Assembly: GCA_016219325.1 (NCBI GenBank)
Contig: JACRNH010000003.1
Location: 1 to 45,122 of the forward strand
Source: Candidatus Collierbacteria bacterium
GTDB taxonomy: Bacteria > Patescibacteriota > Microgenomatia > UBA1400 > JACPES01
Length of the DNA stretch: 45,122 nucleotides
Direction: 5' to 3'
Within the stretch, counting starts at the first letter, position 1; each line of letters opens with the position of its first letter. A program made the position numbers and the translations under genes. This document shows positions 7,015 through 14,856 of the stretch, in pieces. The notes under the pieces were generated by a model. The model was not told where the DNA came from, did no database searches, and was given only the letters and a program-made list of their open reading frames with translations.

Positions 7015-8213
7015 TACAGGCATTAAAAAATTATCTGTGGCATTTGCCTAAAGCAGTTATCGCTGGATTGGTCTACGGGTTTCCCTCCCGTAAATTGATT
7101 TTGATCGGAGTCACCGGAACAAAAGGAAAGACGACAACCTCCCATTTAACTTATTTCTTGCTTAAAGAATCAGGATATAAAGCTGGGCTGATCTCAACTA
7201 TCGGAGCTTATTTAAACGATAAAGAAATTGATACTGGGCTGCATGTCACCAGCCCGGATCCGATGGAGCTAAATAAATTGTTAAAAATGGCGGTTGATTC
7301 AGGAATAAAATATGTGGTTTTGGAGATTACTTCAAACGGATTGGATCAATTTAGGGTTTGGGGATTAAAATTCGCCGTATCGGTGATTACGAATATTAAT
7401 CCAGATCACCTGGATTACCATAAAACTATGGAAAACTATGTTGATGCTAAGGCCAAAATTATTAAACAGTCAAACAGTGTTGTGATAAACCGCAATATTC
7501 TTTATTTTTCTAGATTGGCTAAAACTGTCAAAGATAAACAAATTAAATCAGCAACCCCCAAATTGTCGGAATACCCCAGAGAAGCAAATCTTCAAGCTGC
7601 AGAAGAGGCAGTTAAGATGTTGGGATTAAAAATTAAGGATAAGGATAGAATTTTTATGAATTTTCCAACGGTCCCGGGGAGGATGGAAACTGTTTATGAC
7701 AGAAAGTTTAAAATAATTATTGATTTTGCCCATACTCCGGAAAGCTTGCAGGCTGCTTTGCGGGAGATTAGATTAAACGTTAAAAAAGGCGGCAGATTGA
7801 TCGCTGTTTTCGGTTGCGCCGGGAAAAGGGATCATGGGAGGAGGATGATGGGAGCGGCGGCGGCCAAATTGGCGGATTTATTTGTGATTACGGCGGAGGA
7901 TCCCAGGACGGAAAAAGTTGAAGAGATTTCGGAAGAAATAGCCGAATATGCCAAGCGAGCTGGAGCAACAGAAGCTTACGAAACCTCATTCGTTGATGGG
8001 AAGTTTCGTAAACTTCCCACGTTCATCAGGATTCCCGATCGGCAGGAAGCGATTAATTTCGCGGTTTCGATAGCAAAATCAGGCGATGTGATAGGATTGT
8101 TTGGAAAGGGACACGAGAAAAGCATGTGTTATGGAAAAAAAGAATTGCCGTGGAGCGAGAATGAGGCAGTTAAGAAAGCTTTAAAAGTATGTGCGGAATC
8201 TTCGGATATATAG
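7011..8213 (+). CDS. murE: MurE-like Mur ligase lacking the N-terminal domain
   Basis: ATP-dependent ligase of the Mur family, most like MurE, which adds the third residue to UDP-MurNAc-dipeptide. P-loop GTKGKTT is at residues about 36-42 of 400. In ordinary MurE it comes after an N-terminal UDP-binding domain of roughly 90 residues, so that domain is mostly missing. Central-domain EITSNGLDQFR and TNINPDHLDYH and C-terminal FAHTPESLQAAL, FGCAGKRDHGRR and LFGKGHE are MurE-like. The position that often reads DNPR in diaminopimelate enzymes is EDPRTE, so the third residue cannot be named. The ATG at 7011 follows a strong GGAGGAG; an in-frame TTG at 6984 is rejected. A perfect hairpin repeat (7998-8018) encodes a DGKFRKLP insert. 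MurF is not in the window. Confidence 0.88.
   Translation: MIQALKNYLWHLPKAVIAGLVYGFPSRKLILIGVTGTKGKTTTSHLTYFLLKESGYKAGLISTIGAYLNDKEIDTGLHVTSPDPMELNKLLKMAVDSGIKYVVLEITSNGLDQFRVWGLKFAVSVITNINPDHLDYHKTMENYVDAKAKIIKQSNSVVINRNILYFSRLAKTVKDKQIKSATPKLSEYPREANLQAAEEAVKMLGLKIKDKDRIFMNFPTVPGRMETVYDRKFKIIIDFAHTPESLQAALREIRLNVKKGGRLIAVFGCAGKRDHGRRMMGAAAAKLADLFVITAEDPRTEKVEEISEEIAEYAKRAGATEAYETSFVDGKFRKLPTFIRIPDRQEAINFAVSIAKSGDVIGLFGKGHEKSMCYGKKELPWSENEAVKKALKVCAESSDI
7998..8018. repeat. hairpin repeat R3 inside murE
   Basis: GGGAAGTTT and AAACTTCCC separated by CGT, a perfect 9-base inverted repeat. It encodes GKFRKLP in frame. The same arms with a different loop (ACG) occur in the acyl-AMP ligase gene (14065-14085), and the left arm in murC (16262-16270). 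Confidence 0.8.
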
Positions 8214-10024
8214 GTAAAGATAAAAAACAAGCCTCGTTGGTTCTTGAGGGTTTAAAGTCTCTTGAATATAGGGGATATGACTCTTGGGGAATAGTAGTTA
8301 ATCATAACGGAAAATTGAAAAGAGAGAGACATACAGGAAAAATTGGTCAATCCCGTACTATTCTGCCGGAGAGTGATACCGCGATGGGGCATACCCGATG
8401 GGCAACGCATGGCGGGGTGACGGAGGCTAACGCTCATCCTCATTTTGACTGTTCCGGCAGGTTCGCTGTGGTCCATAACGGGATTATTGAGAATGAAAAA
8501 GAGTTAAGAAAATTGTTGATTAAAAAAGGCCATAAATTTACTTCCCAAACCGACACAGAAATTATTGCCCATTTGCTTGAAGAAGAAACTAAGAAATACC
8601 ATGGGAATTTAAGTCAATTGGTTAGTTTGATAGCTGCAAAGCTCGATGGAGCTTTTGCTCTTGGTGTAATGGACCGAGATAGGCCCAGCGAAGCAGTACT
8701 GGCCCGTTTCGGCGGACCTTTGGTTATCGGCTTAACAGAAGGATATAAATTGTTTGCTTCCGACCCTTCGGCCTTGTTACCTTTTACCAGGCAGGTAATT
8801 TATCTTAAAGATCGGGAAATTGCCTGGATTACCCCGGATAACGTTGAAATCATGTCATTTGACAATCAAAAGAAGAGATCTAGCGTGACGACTCTTGACT
8901 GGAATGTGGAAAAAATTAAAAAGGACGGTTACGCCCACTATATGCTCAAAGAAATTATGGAACAACCGGAATCTCTTATGAATACCATGAGAGGGAGAAT
9001 AGATATTAAAGGTAAAGTCAAACTCGGAGGGTTGGAAGCGGTTAAAGATTTGTTAAGGGATGTGGAATTTATCAGATTTATGGGCTGTGGAACAGCAGGT
9101 TACGCCGGAATGGTGGGAGCAATAATTCTTCAGGAATTGACTCCGGTTGTTTCGCACATGGAAGTTTCTTCCGAATTTAATTATTCTCAACTAAACTGGC
9201 CAAAAAATTCCGTAGCTTGGTTTGTAACCCAGTCCGGAGAAACAGCGGACGTATTAATCTCTATTGATAAAGTTAAATCTGAAAGAATAATTCCATTGGG
9301 ATTAGTTAACGTAGTCGGAAGTTCTGTTGCCCAACGGACAACCGCCGGAGTATATCTTCATGCCGGTCCGGAGATTGCAGTAGCTTCTACGAAGGCTTTT
9401 ACTTCTCAAATTGCGGCATTGGCCATGATCTCTTGCTGGCTAAGACAAAATAGGTCAAATGGTAGAAATGGCTATAGCAAAAGCGCTGATTTAGGCATGA
9501 GCTTGTTAAAACTTCCTTTAGCAGTTGCCAAAACTTTAAAGTTAAGACCTCAAGTAAAAAAATTAGCAAAATTATTATCCGGAGCTTCCCAAATATTATT
9601 TTTTGGGCGGGGCGTTTATTATCCTTTAGCATTAGAAGCGGCGCTGAAATTACGGGAAGTGGCTTATTTTAATACTATTGGGCTGCCATTAGGAGAATTG
9701 AAGCACGGACCGATTTCGGCAATGGATAAGAACAGGCCGGCAGTAGTTTTTGCGCCATTCGATAAGACTATTGATAAGAGCCGTTCCAATATTCAGGAAT
9801 TATTGGCCAGAGATATTCCTACTTTCGTTATTACCGACAAAGCCGGAGGTAAAAAATTAAGTGATTTGTCTTGCGAAATTATTGAAGTTCCGGTGGTCCA
9901 CGAATTATTGGGACCGGTAACAATGGCGGTGGTTGTTCAGTTGTTGGCTTATGAAATGGGGTTGTTGTTGAATAGGCCTATAGATAAGCCGCGGAATCTG
10001 GCAAAAAGTGTTACGGTGGAGTAG
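8189..10024 (+). CDS. glmS: glutamine-fructose-6-phosphate aminotransferase
   Basis: Makes glucosamine-6-phosphate from fructose-6-phosphate and glutamine, the first committed step to UDP-GlcNAc. 611 residues, the normal length. Starts MCGIFGYIG with the catalytic Cys2 exposed after Met removal; glutaminase motifs LEYRGYDSWG, GHTRWATHG and HNGIIEN follow. Two SIS domains carry GCGTAGYAG, TQSGETADVL, STKAFTSQ and GRGVYYPLALE, ending in the usual KPRNLAKSVTVE. Starts 25 bases inside the end of murE. Placement inside the dcw cluster is unusual and links amino-sugar supply to wall synthesis. Confidence 0.98.
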   Translation: MCGIFGYIGKDKKQASLVLEGLKSLEYRGYDSWGIVVNHNGKLKRERHTGKIGQSRTILPESDTAMGHTRWATHGGVTEANAHPHFDCSGRFAVVHNGIIENEKELRKLLIKKGHKFTSQTDTEIIAHLLEEETKKYHGNLSQLVSLIAAKLDGAFALGVMDRDRPSEAVLARFGGPLVIGLTEGYKLFASDPSALLPFTRQVIYLKDREIAWITPDNVEIMSFDNQKKRSSVTTLDWNVEKIKKDGYAHYMLKEIMEQPESLMNTMRGRIDIKGKVKLGGLEAVKDLLRDVEFIRFMGCGTAGYAGMVGAIILQELTPVVSHMEVSSEFNYSQLNWPKNSVAWFVTQSGETADVLISIDKVKSERIIPLGLVNVVGSSVAQRTTAGVYLHAGPEIAVASTKAFTSQIAALAMISCWLRQNRSNGRNGYSKSADLGMSLLKLPLAVAKTLKLRPQVKKLAKLLSGASQILFFGRGVYYPLALEAALKLREVAYFNTIGLPLGELKHGPISAMDKNRPAVVFAPFDKTIDKSRSNIQELLARDIPTFVITDKAGGKKLSDLSCEIIEVPVVHELLGPVTMAVVVQLLAYEMGLLLNRPIDKPRNLAKSVTVE

Positions 10025-10065
10025 AAGTAAAGAGTAAGAAGTAATGAGTAAGAAATAATGAAGAA
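10024..10065. repeat. heptamer tandem repeat after glmS
   Basis: Six 7-base units in register: GAAGTAA, AGAGTAA, GAAGTAA, TGAGTAA, GAAATAA, TGAAGAA. Same family as 23646-23673 and, on the other strand, 2157-2184. It begins in the glmS stop codon. Confidence 0.85.
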
Positions 10066-10077
10066 TAGGTGAAAAAA

Positions 10078-10293
10078 TTATTGGGAATTATCCAAAATAC
10101 GATAGCAGGTGATTTCGAATAGTTGTTCGGGTGTCCAGCCGGCAGCTTTCATCAATTTTAGGTGCATTCTCTCAGCGTTTTCGGCTTCTAATGTTAATTT
10201 TGGAATTTGGTCAAGAGTCATAATATTTCTTAGTAGCATTTCAGTTTGAGAATGCAAATTTCCCCGTAGAGAATTATCCGCTGTTTGACACAT
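10078..10293 (-). CDS. small hypothetical protein
   Basis: A 71-residue protein I do not recognise, on the strand opposite its neighbours. The C-terminal half looks like two amphipathic helices (ENAERMHLKLMKAAGW, TPEQLFEITCYRIL), which is protein-like rather than random. The ATG at 10293 sits 10 bases after an extended -10 (TGCTATACT, minus strand); a GTG at 10317 would overlap that promoter. No ribosome site, consistent with a leaderless message. It could also be a chance frame in the glmS-yvcK gap. Confidence 0.5.
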   Translation of the reverse strand: MCQTADNSLRGNLHSQTEMLLRNIMTLDQIPKLTLEAENAERMHLKLMKAAGWTPEQLFEITCYRILDNSQ

Positions 10294-10311
10294 TTGATAT
10301 GGTAGTATAGC
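10285..10311 (+). promoter_or_regulatory. promoter of yvcK-glmU operon
   Basis: TTGACA at 10285-10290, 15-base spacer, TATAGC at 10306-10311. The predicted start is about 10317-10318, at the yvcK ATG itself. It overlaps the minus-strand promoter at 10304-10312, so the two cannot be used at once. Confidence 0.45.
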
Positions 10312-10312
10312 A
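10304..10312 (-). promoter_or_regulatory. extended -10 for the small minus-strand gene
   Basis: Minus strand reads TGCTATACT (TGn + TATACT), ending 10 bases before the ATG at 10293. Confidence 0.45.
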
Positions 10313-10317
10313 AACAC

Positions 10318-11337
10318 ATGAAAAAAGTCGTAGTTATTGGCGGGGGGACGGGAACTTCAATGGTGCTTTCGTCTTTGAAAGCTTTAAAAGAGATTGATTT
10401 ATCGGCAATTGTCTCTGTGGCTGATTCCGGTGGTTCTACCGGCAGGTTGAGAGATGAATTCGGGTTTCAGCCGGTTGGAGATTTGAGACAGGCGTTGGCG
10501 GCCCTTGCTTCGCAAGAAATCAAAAATCAAAAATCAAAAATTAAAAATAGACAAGGAGAAAATAGTTGGATACAAGATCTATTGCTTTACAGGTTTTCTA
10601 AGGGAAATGGCTTGGAGGGGCATAATCTGGGGAATTTAATTTTGACTGCCCTTCAGGATATGACCGGATCAACCGCAAAAGCGATTGAGATGGCCTCAAA
10701 GATTTTTAGGTTGCATGGGCATATTTATCCTATTACCACGAAACCTGTTAATTTGGTGATAGAGTATTCTGACGGAACAGTAGAAATCGGCGAGCATATT
10801 TTGGATGATACCAACAAACACGCCGGTGACAGGATAATCGGAATTAAAACTTCTCCCCGGGCTGAAATTTACAGTCAAGCTAAATTGGCAATTACGAACG
10901 CCGGGGTTATTATTATCGGCCCAGGAGATTTATATGGTAGCATCATGCCGAATTTGGTAATAGGGGGGGCGCCGGAAATTATTAGGAGCTCAAAAGCAAA
11001 ATTAGTTTTCATTATGAATTTGATGACCAGATACACTCAAACTCATAATATGAGCGCCAATGACCATTTGGGGATAATTGAGAAACAAATTAGCCGCAAA
11101 GTTGACACAGTGATTATGAATAACGGGAAAATCCCTCCGAAGATATTAAAAGCGTATAAGGAGCAACATGAGTATCCGGTAATCGATAATTTAAAAAAGG
11201 TGATCGGTAAGAGAATTATCAGGGTAAATTTGATAAGATCAACTTTAGTTAAACAGAATTTAGCTGACGCTGTTCATAGAAGCTATTTGCGCCATGATCC
11301 TGAAAAATTAAAACAAATATTAAACAAAATAATATGA
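10318..11337 (+). CDS. yvcK: YvcK/CofD-family protein, gluconeogenesis-factor type
   Basis: 339-residue member of the YvcK (CofD-like) family. It starts KKVVVIGGGTGTSMVL, followed by SVADSGGSTGRLRDEFG and PVGDLRQALAAL, the family's nucleotide-binding signatures, then GHNLGNLIL and later IIGPGDLYGSIMPNL. In other bacteria YvcK binds UDP-sugars and supports wall synthesis on gluconeogenic carbon, often by acting on GlmS. Lying directly between glmS and the glmU genes fits that role (inference). A heptamer repeat (10517-10551) adds a basic loop at about residues 67-80. Overlaps the next gene by 4 bases. Confidence 0.93.
   Translation: MKKVVVIGGGTGTSMVLSSLKALKEIDLSAIVSVADSGGSTGRLRDEFGFQPVGDLRQALAALASQEIKNQKSKIKNRQGENSWIQDLLLYRFSKGNGLEGHNLGNLILTALQDMTGSTAKAIEMASKIFRLHGHIYPITTKPVNLVIEYSDGTVEIGEHILDDTNKHAGDRIIGIKTSPRAEIYSQAKLAITNAGVIIIGPGDLYGSIMPNLVIGGAPEIIRSSKAKLVFIMNLMTRYTQTHNMSANDHLGIIEKQISRKVDTVIMNNGKIPPKILKAYKEQHEYPVIDNLKKVIGKRIIRVNLIRSTLVKQNLADAVHRSYLRHDPEKLKQILNKII
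10517..10551. repeat. heptamer tandem repeat inside yvcK
   Basis: AAATCAA three times, then AAATTAA and AAATAGA, five 7-base units without a stop in the coding frame. Encodes a lysine-rich EIKNQKSKIKN loop absent from the conserved family core. Confidence 0.85.
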
Positions 11338-12077
11338 AAAATGTCGCAGCGGTAGTATTGGCAGCCGGTGAAGGTACCAGAATTAAGGCTAGAAACAGAA
11401 ATAAGGTAACTTTTCTATTGGCCGGAAAACCGATGATTTGGTATTCGGTCCAAACTATTAAAAAAGCCGGAATAGAAAAAATAGTGGCGGTTATCAAGTT
11501 TAAAGCCGAATCGGTAAAAAAAGCTTTAGGAAGTTCGGTTGAATATTCCTTGCAGGGAGAAAAGAAGGGGACGGCGGCCGCTTTGGAAGATGGGATTAAA
11601 AACATTAAGTCTCCGATTGACAAGATATTAGTTATATACGGAGACGATTCGGCATTCTATACTCCTGATTTGTTTAAATTCATTGTCGCAGAACATGATA
11701 AAAATCTGTCAGATGTTACGGTTTTATCAATAAAATTATCTAATCCTTCAGGATTGGGAAGAATCGTCAGGGGAACTTACGGGGAAATTGAAAAGATAGT
11801 TGAGGAAAAAGTGGCAAGCGATAAAGAAAAAATAATTCAAGAAATAAATACAGGTTGTTATTGTTTTAGCCTTGATTTTTTAAATCGATTTCTACCGGAA
11901 ATCAAGATAAATCCTGTCAGCGGAGAATACTATCTGACAGATATCGTAGATGTAGCTTTAAAAAATGGCCGGAAAGTTCACGTTAGCTTTTATCCGGATT
12001 CTTCAATTTGGTTTGGAGTAAATGACAGATCCCAGTGGGCCAGAGCCAGACTTCTTAAAACAAAACAAGGTAAATGA
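11334..12077 (+). CDS. glmU: GlmU N-terminal half: GlcNAc-1-P uridyltransferase
   Basis: 247-residue nucleotidyltransferase of the Rossmann-like GT-A type. It starts AAVVLAAGEGTRIKARN, the NTP-binding signature, then KVTFLLAGKPM, GEKKGTAAALEDGI (uracil-binding QxGTA-like), IYGDDSAFY (metal Asp) and NTGCYCF, and ends near SIWFGVNDRSQ. This is only the uridyltransferase domain of GlmU; the acetyltransferase domain is a separate gene right after it, with a 4-base overlap in another frame. Predicted reaction: GlcNAc-1-P + UTP to UDP-GlcNAc. A related sugar-phosphate nucleotidyltransferase role is possible. Confidence 0.85.
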   Translation: MKNVAAVVLAAGEGTRIKARNRNKVTFLLAGKPMIWYSVQTIKKAGIEKIVAVIKFKAESVKKALGSSVEYSLQGEKKGTAAALEDGIKNIKSPIDKILVIYGDDSAFYTPDLFKFIVAEHDKNLSDVTVLSIKLSNPSGLGRIVRGTYGEIEKIVEEKVASDKEKIIQEINTGCYCFSLDFLNRFLPEIKINPVSGEYYLTDIVDVALKNGRKVHVSFYPDSSIWFGVNDRSQWARARLLKTKQGK

Positions 12078-12634
12078 AAATTACCGGTTTGCCACTAAAT
12101 TTAAAATTTAACTCCGTTAAACCCTGGTCATTACTTAACGACCTTAAAAAAATATTTTCAAAACTAGGAAAGCCGAAAATCCTTCCATCTGCTCAATTGG
12201 ACGACAGTATCAAGATAGAAGGTGATGTTTGGATAAAAGATGGCGTCAAAATCCTGCCGTTTACAGTTATAAAAGGTCCGGCTTTCTTTGATAAAAACTG
12301 CGAAATCGGCCCGCATGCATACATCCGCCCATTTTCTATAATAGGAGAAGGATCGAGGATTGGTCATTGTAGCGAAATAAAGGCTTCCATTGTCGGGCAG
12401 AATTCCTTTGCTTCCCATTTTGCCTATATTGGCGACAGTATTATCGGTTCAGGAGTTAATTTGGGAGCAGGGGTTAAACTTGCAAATCTTAGATTTGATA
12501 AACAAGAAATCAAAATAAAGATGCCGGATGGGAAAATTGTAAATTCCGGCAGAAAAAAACTCGGAGCGATAATTTGCGATAACGCCCAACTAGGCGTCAA
12601 CGCTGCGACAATGCCGGGAGAAATAGTAATCTGA
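12074..12634 (+). CDS. glmU: GlmU C-terminal half: left-handed beta-helix acyltransferase
   Basis: 186 residues with hexapeptide repeats (I-x-G-D-V-W-I type) through residues about 45-180, ending in GVNAATMPGEIVI. The segment SHFAYIGDSIIGSGVNLGAG aligns with the acetyltransferase active site of GlmU, keeping the catalytic His. Predicted to acetylate glucosamine-1-phosphate as a partner of the preceding gene. The first 40 residues replace the linker of a fused GlmU. The motif VNLGAGVKLANLR resembles archaeal-type bifunctional sugar-phosphate enzymes more than classical bacterial GlmU. A recent frameshift is possible but each half has its own start and coupled overlap. Confidence 0.82.
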   Translation: MKITGLPLNLKFNSVKPWSLLNDLKKIFSKLGKPKILPSAQLDDSIKIEGDVWIKDGVKILPFTVIKGPAFFDKNCEIGPHAYIRPFSIIGEGSRIGHCSEIKASIVGQNSFASHFAYIGDSIIGSGVNLGAGVKLANLRFDKQEIKIKMPDGKIVNSGRKKLGAIICDNAQLGVNAATMPGEIVI

Positions 12635-12657
12635 TAAACTTTATTAATTCTTTTTAT

Positions 12658-14856
12658 ATGGATCAGATTGTGTTCCGGCCGCAATTTCAGACTTTGAATG
12701 AATGTTTGTTGAATTGGATTAATAAGTCTGGTGATAGACTGGCGGTTAACTATATTAATGTAGACAATCCAAGCCAAAATTGGAAATGTAATTATAGTCA
12801 GTTAGGCGGATTAGTTGAGGTAACTAGAAGTTACTTGAGTTCAACCGGGATAAAATTGGACGACGCCATCGCTTTTGCTTATGAGAATTCTCCGGAAGTA
12901 ATTTTACTTTCGTGGGCTGCTTGGACTATGGGCGTCAAGACGGTTCCGTTGGACACTAAGCGCGATGATTCGGAAATGATGGAATATAAAACTAAATTAG
13001 CCGGAGCAAAGATATTATTTTCAAGGGAAGAAATTGAATTACAGTCAAAGATAAGGTCGATTGCGCTGTCAATAAATGATATTAGCAAGATTAAAGTTGA
13101 AAGTTATAAAGATCAAGGCAAAATAGAATTGTCTTCAGAAGCTTTAATTTTGTTTACTTCAGGGACAACAGCAAAACCGAAGGGAGTTTTGCTAACCCAA
13201 GAAAATTTAGTTGCCAATGCCGACGGAATTGCCGATTGGTTGGGAATAACTTCCGAAGATAAATTTTTGATCACACTTCCATTGCATCATATTAATTCAA
13301 CGACTATGTGTTTGGCTACATTTCTTAGAGAGGGGACAATTGTATTGACGTCGCGTTATTCTAATTCCGGATTTTGGAAGATAGCTGCGCAGTCCGGCGC
13401 GACTTTAACTTCTGTCGTTCCGACAATTATTCACGATCAGTTGAACCAATTAAATGAATATAAAAGATTGAAACGTAAAATAATGTTTTCCAGAATTCAA
13501 CTGGGATCGGCTCCGGTGGTAGTAACAGAGGCAGAAGGTTTTGTGAAGTTAACTCAAATTCCATTGATACAGGGTTACGGCCAAACAGAAACAGCGTTGC
13601 GGTCGACAGGGGTAAGTTGGAGTCAAGAACAACCGTTAAATCAGAGTTATTGGGAAAATTTAAGATCAAATACGATTGGAAGTGAAATGAAATGGACAGA
13701 GGTAACTGTTCTGAAAGAAGACGGAACAGAATCGAAGCAGGGAGAGGAGGGTGAAATTTGCGTTAAAGGGCCGGTAACTATGAAAGAGTACATAAATAAC
13801 CCTGACGAAACTAAAAAAGCATTTGCATTTGGTTGGTTTCATTCCGGTGATTTAGGATACTGGGAGGTTGTCGGTCAAGAAAAACAATTTTTTATCAAGG
13901 GTAGGTTGAAAGAAATAATTATCAAGGCTGGAACGAATGTATCCCCTTTATTTGTGGAGAAATTAATCTTAAAAGCGTTCCCGGACATTGATCAGGCATA
14001 CGTGATTGGAGTTCCGGATGAGCGTGTAGGCGAAGAAATCGGGGCGGTAATTGTGTGGAAAAATGGGAAGTTTACGAAACTTCCCAAAGGAGTTAGGGGA
14101 TTATTAAAATTTGAAACTCCGGTTTATTGGTTTTTGGTTTCATCTGAAGATTTGCCGATGACTTCGACCGGAAAAGTACAGCGGGTTAAATTAAAACAAA
14201 TGTTTTCAGAATGTTCAATTATTGCCGAAACCAAGAACTATATATTTAGAAGGTTGGCGGTTGAAGAGGCTGGTTTAATAGAACAGGCTAGGCAGATTCA
14301 TAATATTGGTTGGTATCCATTGTTTGTTTCAAAAGAAGTTTGGAGCAGAGAGCTTAAGAATAAATTTTTAATCGGAGCGGTAAATAAGCTTAATGGAAAT
14401 TTAGACGGATATATCCGATGTGAAAAAATGGATAAGTCGATAAGAGCAGACGCTTTAAGCGTTAGAGGAAAAAGTTTTATACGGAAATTTCCCGACAAAC
14501 TTCCGGAATTAACAGTTGAAATTGTTGAGAAATATTTAAAAAAAGATCTTGATCCGGTGATTAAATTTCATAAAATACCAAAGGCAGGGTTTAAATCAGG
14601 CGCAAAGTTGTTACAGGTTATTCTAAATGCTAGATCAGAAGATCTACCCGCTTTAGGCTTTGGAATCTTAATGGAATATCCGTCGCTCAAAACTGAAAGT
14701 CCGGCAATAACTGCTGATACGAGTTTAGGACAACAATTAGTCGAAGCAGCCTTGATGCTAGCCAAGAAACAGAATATGAATTACGTTCAGGTGTTGACAA
14801 GGCCAGTGAAATTGTTGGATTGGGCATTAAAAAAAGTCAAATTTCGGCCAGCATGA
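12658..14856 (+). CDS. acyl-AMP ligase fused to an acyltransferase-like domain
   Basis: 732 residues in two parts. Residues about 1-520 form an ANL-superfamily adenylating enzyme with its core motifs: FTSGTTAKPKG (near 165), QGYGQTE, FHSGDLGYW, GRLKEIIIKAGTNVSP, and the catalytic-Lys region TSTGKVQRVK. It should activate a carboxylic acid as acyl-AMP. Residues about 525-732 look like a GNAT-fold domain (LIEQARQIHNIGW, IGAVNKLNGNLDGYI, GQQLVEAALMLAKKQNM), suggesting direct transfer of the acyl group to an amine. No phosphopantetheine-carrier Ser motif is seen. It sits between glmU and murC, so the target may be a wall or membrane amino compound (inference). A hairpin repeat at 14065-14085 encodes NGKFTKLPK. 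The end overlaps the minus-strand GNAT gene by 20 bases. Confidence 0.8.
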   Translation: MDQIVFRPQFQTLNECLLNWINKSGDRLAVNYINVDNPSQNWKCNYSQLGGLVEVTRSYLSSTGIKLDDAIAFAYENSPEVILLSWAAWTMGVKTVPLDTKRDDSEMMEYKTKLAGAKILFSREEIELQSKIRSIALSINDISKIKVESYKDQGKIELSSEALILFTSGTTAKPKGVLLTQENLVANADGIADWLGITSEDKFLITLPLHHINSTTMCLATFLREGTIVLTSRYSNSGFWKIAAQSGATLTSVVPTIIHDQLNQLNEYKRLKRKIMFSRIQLGSAPVVVTEAEGFVKLTQIPLIQGYGQTETALRSTGVSWSQEQPLNQSYWENLRSNTIGSEMKWTEVTVLKEDGTESKQGEEGEICVKGPVTMKEYINNPDETKKAFAFGWFHSGDLGYWEVVGQEKQFFIKGRLKEIIIKAGTNVSPLFVEKLILKAFPDIDQAYVIGVPDERVGEEIGAVIVWKNGKFTKLPKGVRGLLKFETPVYWFLVSSEDLPMTSTGKVQRVKLKQMFSECSIIAETKNYIFRRLAVEEAGLIEQARQIHNIGWYPLFVSKEVWSRELKNKFLIGAVNKLNGNLDGYIRCEKMDKSIRADALSVRGKSFIRKFPDKLPELTVEIVEKYLKKDLDPVIKFHKIPKAGFKSGAKLLQVILNARSEDLPALGFGILMEYPSLKTESPAITADTSLGQQLVEAALMLAKKQNMNYVQVLTRPVKLLDWALKKVKFRPA
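14065..14085. repeat. hairpin repeat R3 inside the acyl-AMP ligase gene
   Basis: GGGAAGTTT, loop ACG, AAACTTCCC: the same 9-base arms as in murE with the loop inverted. In frame, it encodes GKFTKLP, the same frame as the murE copy. Confidence 0.8.

Noticed and set aside
12074..12077. Split GlmU as a sequencing frameshift
   Set aside because: Each half has its own start and a typical 4-base overlap, and the second has a 40-residue N-terminus unlike a GlmU linker. Kept as two genes, though read mapping would settle it.
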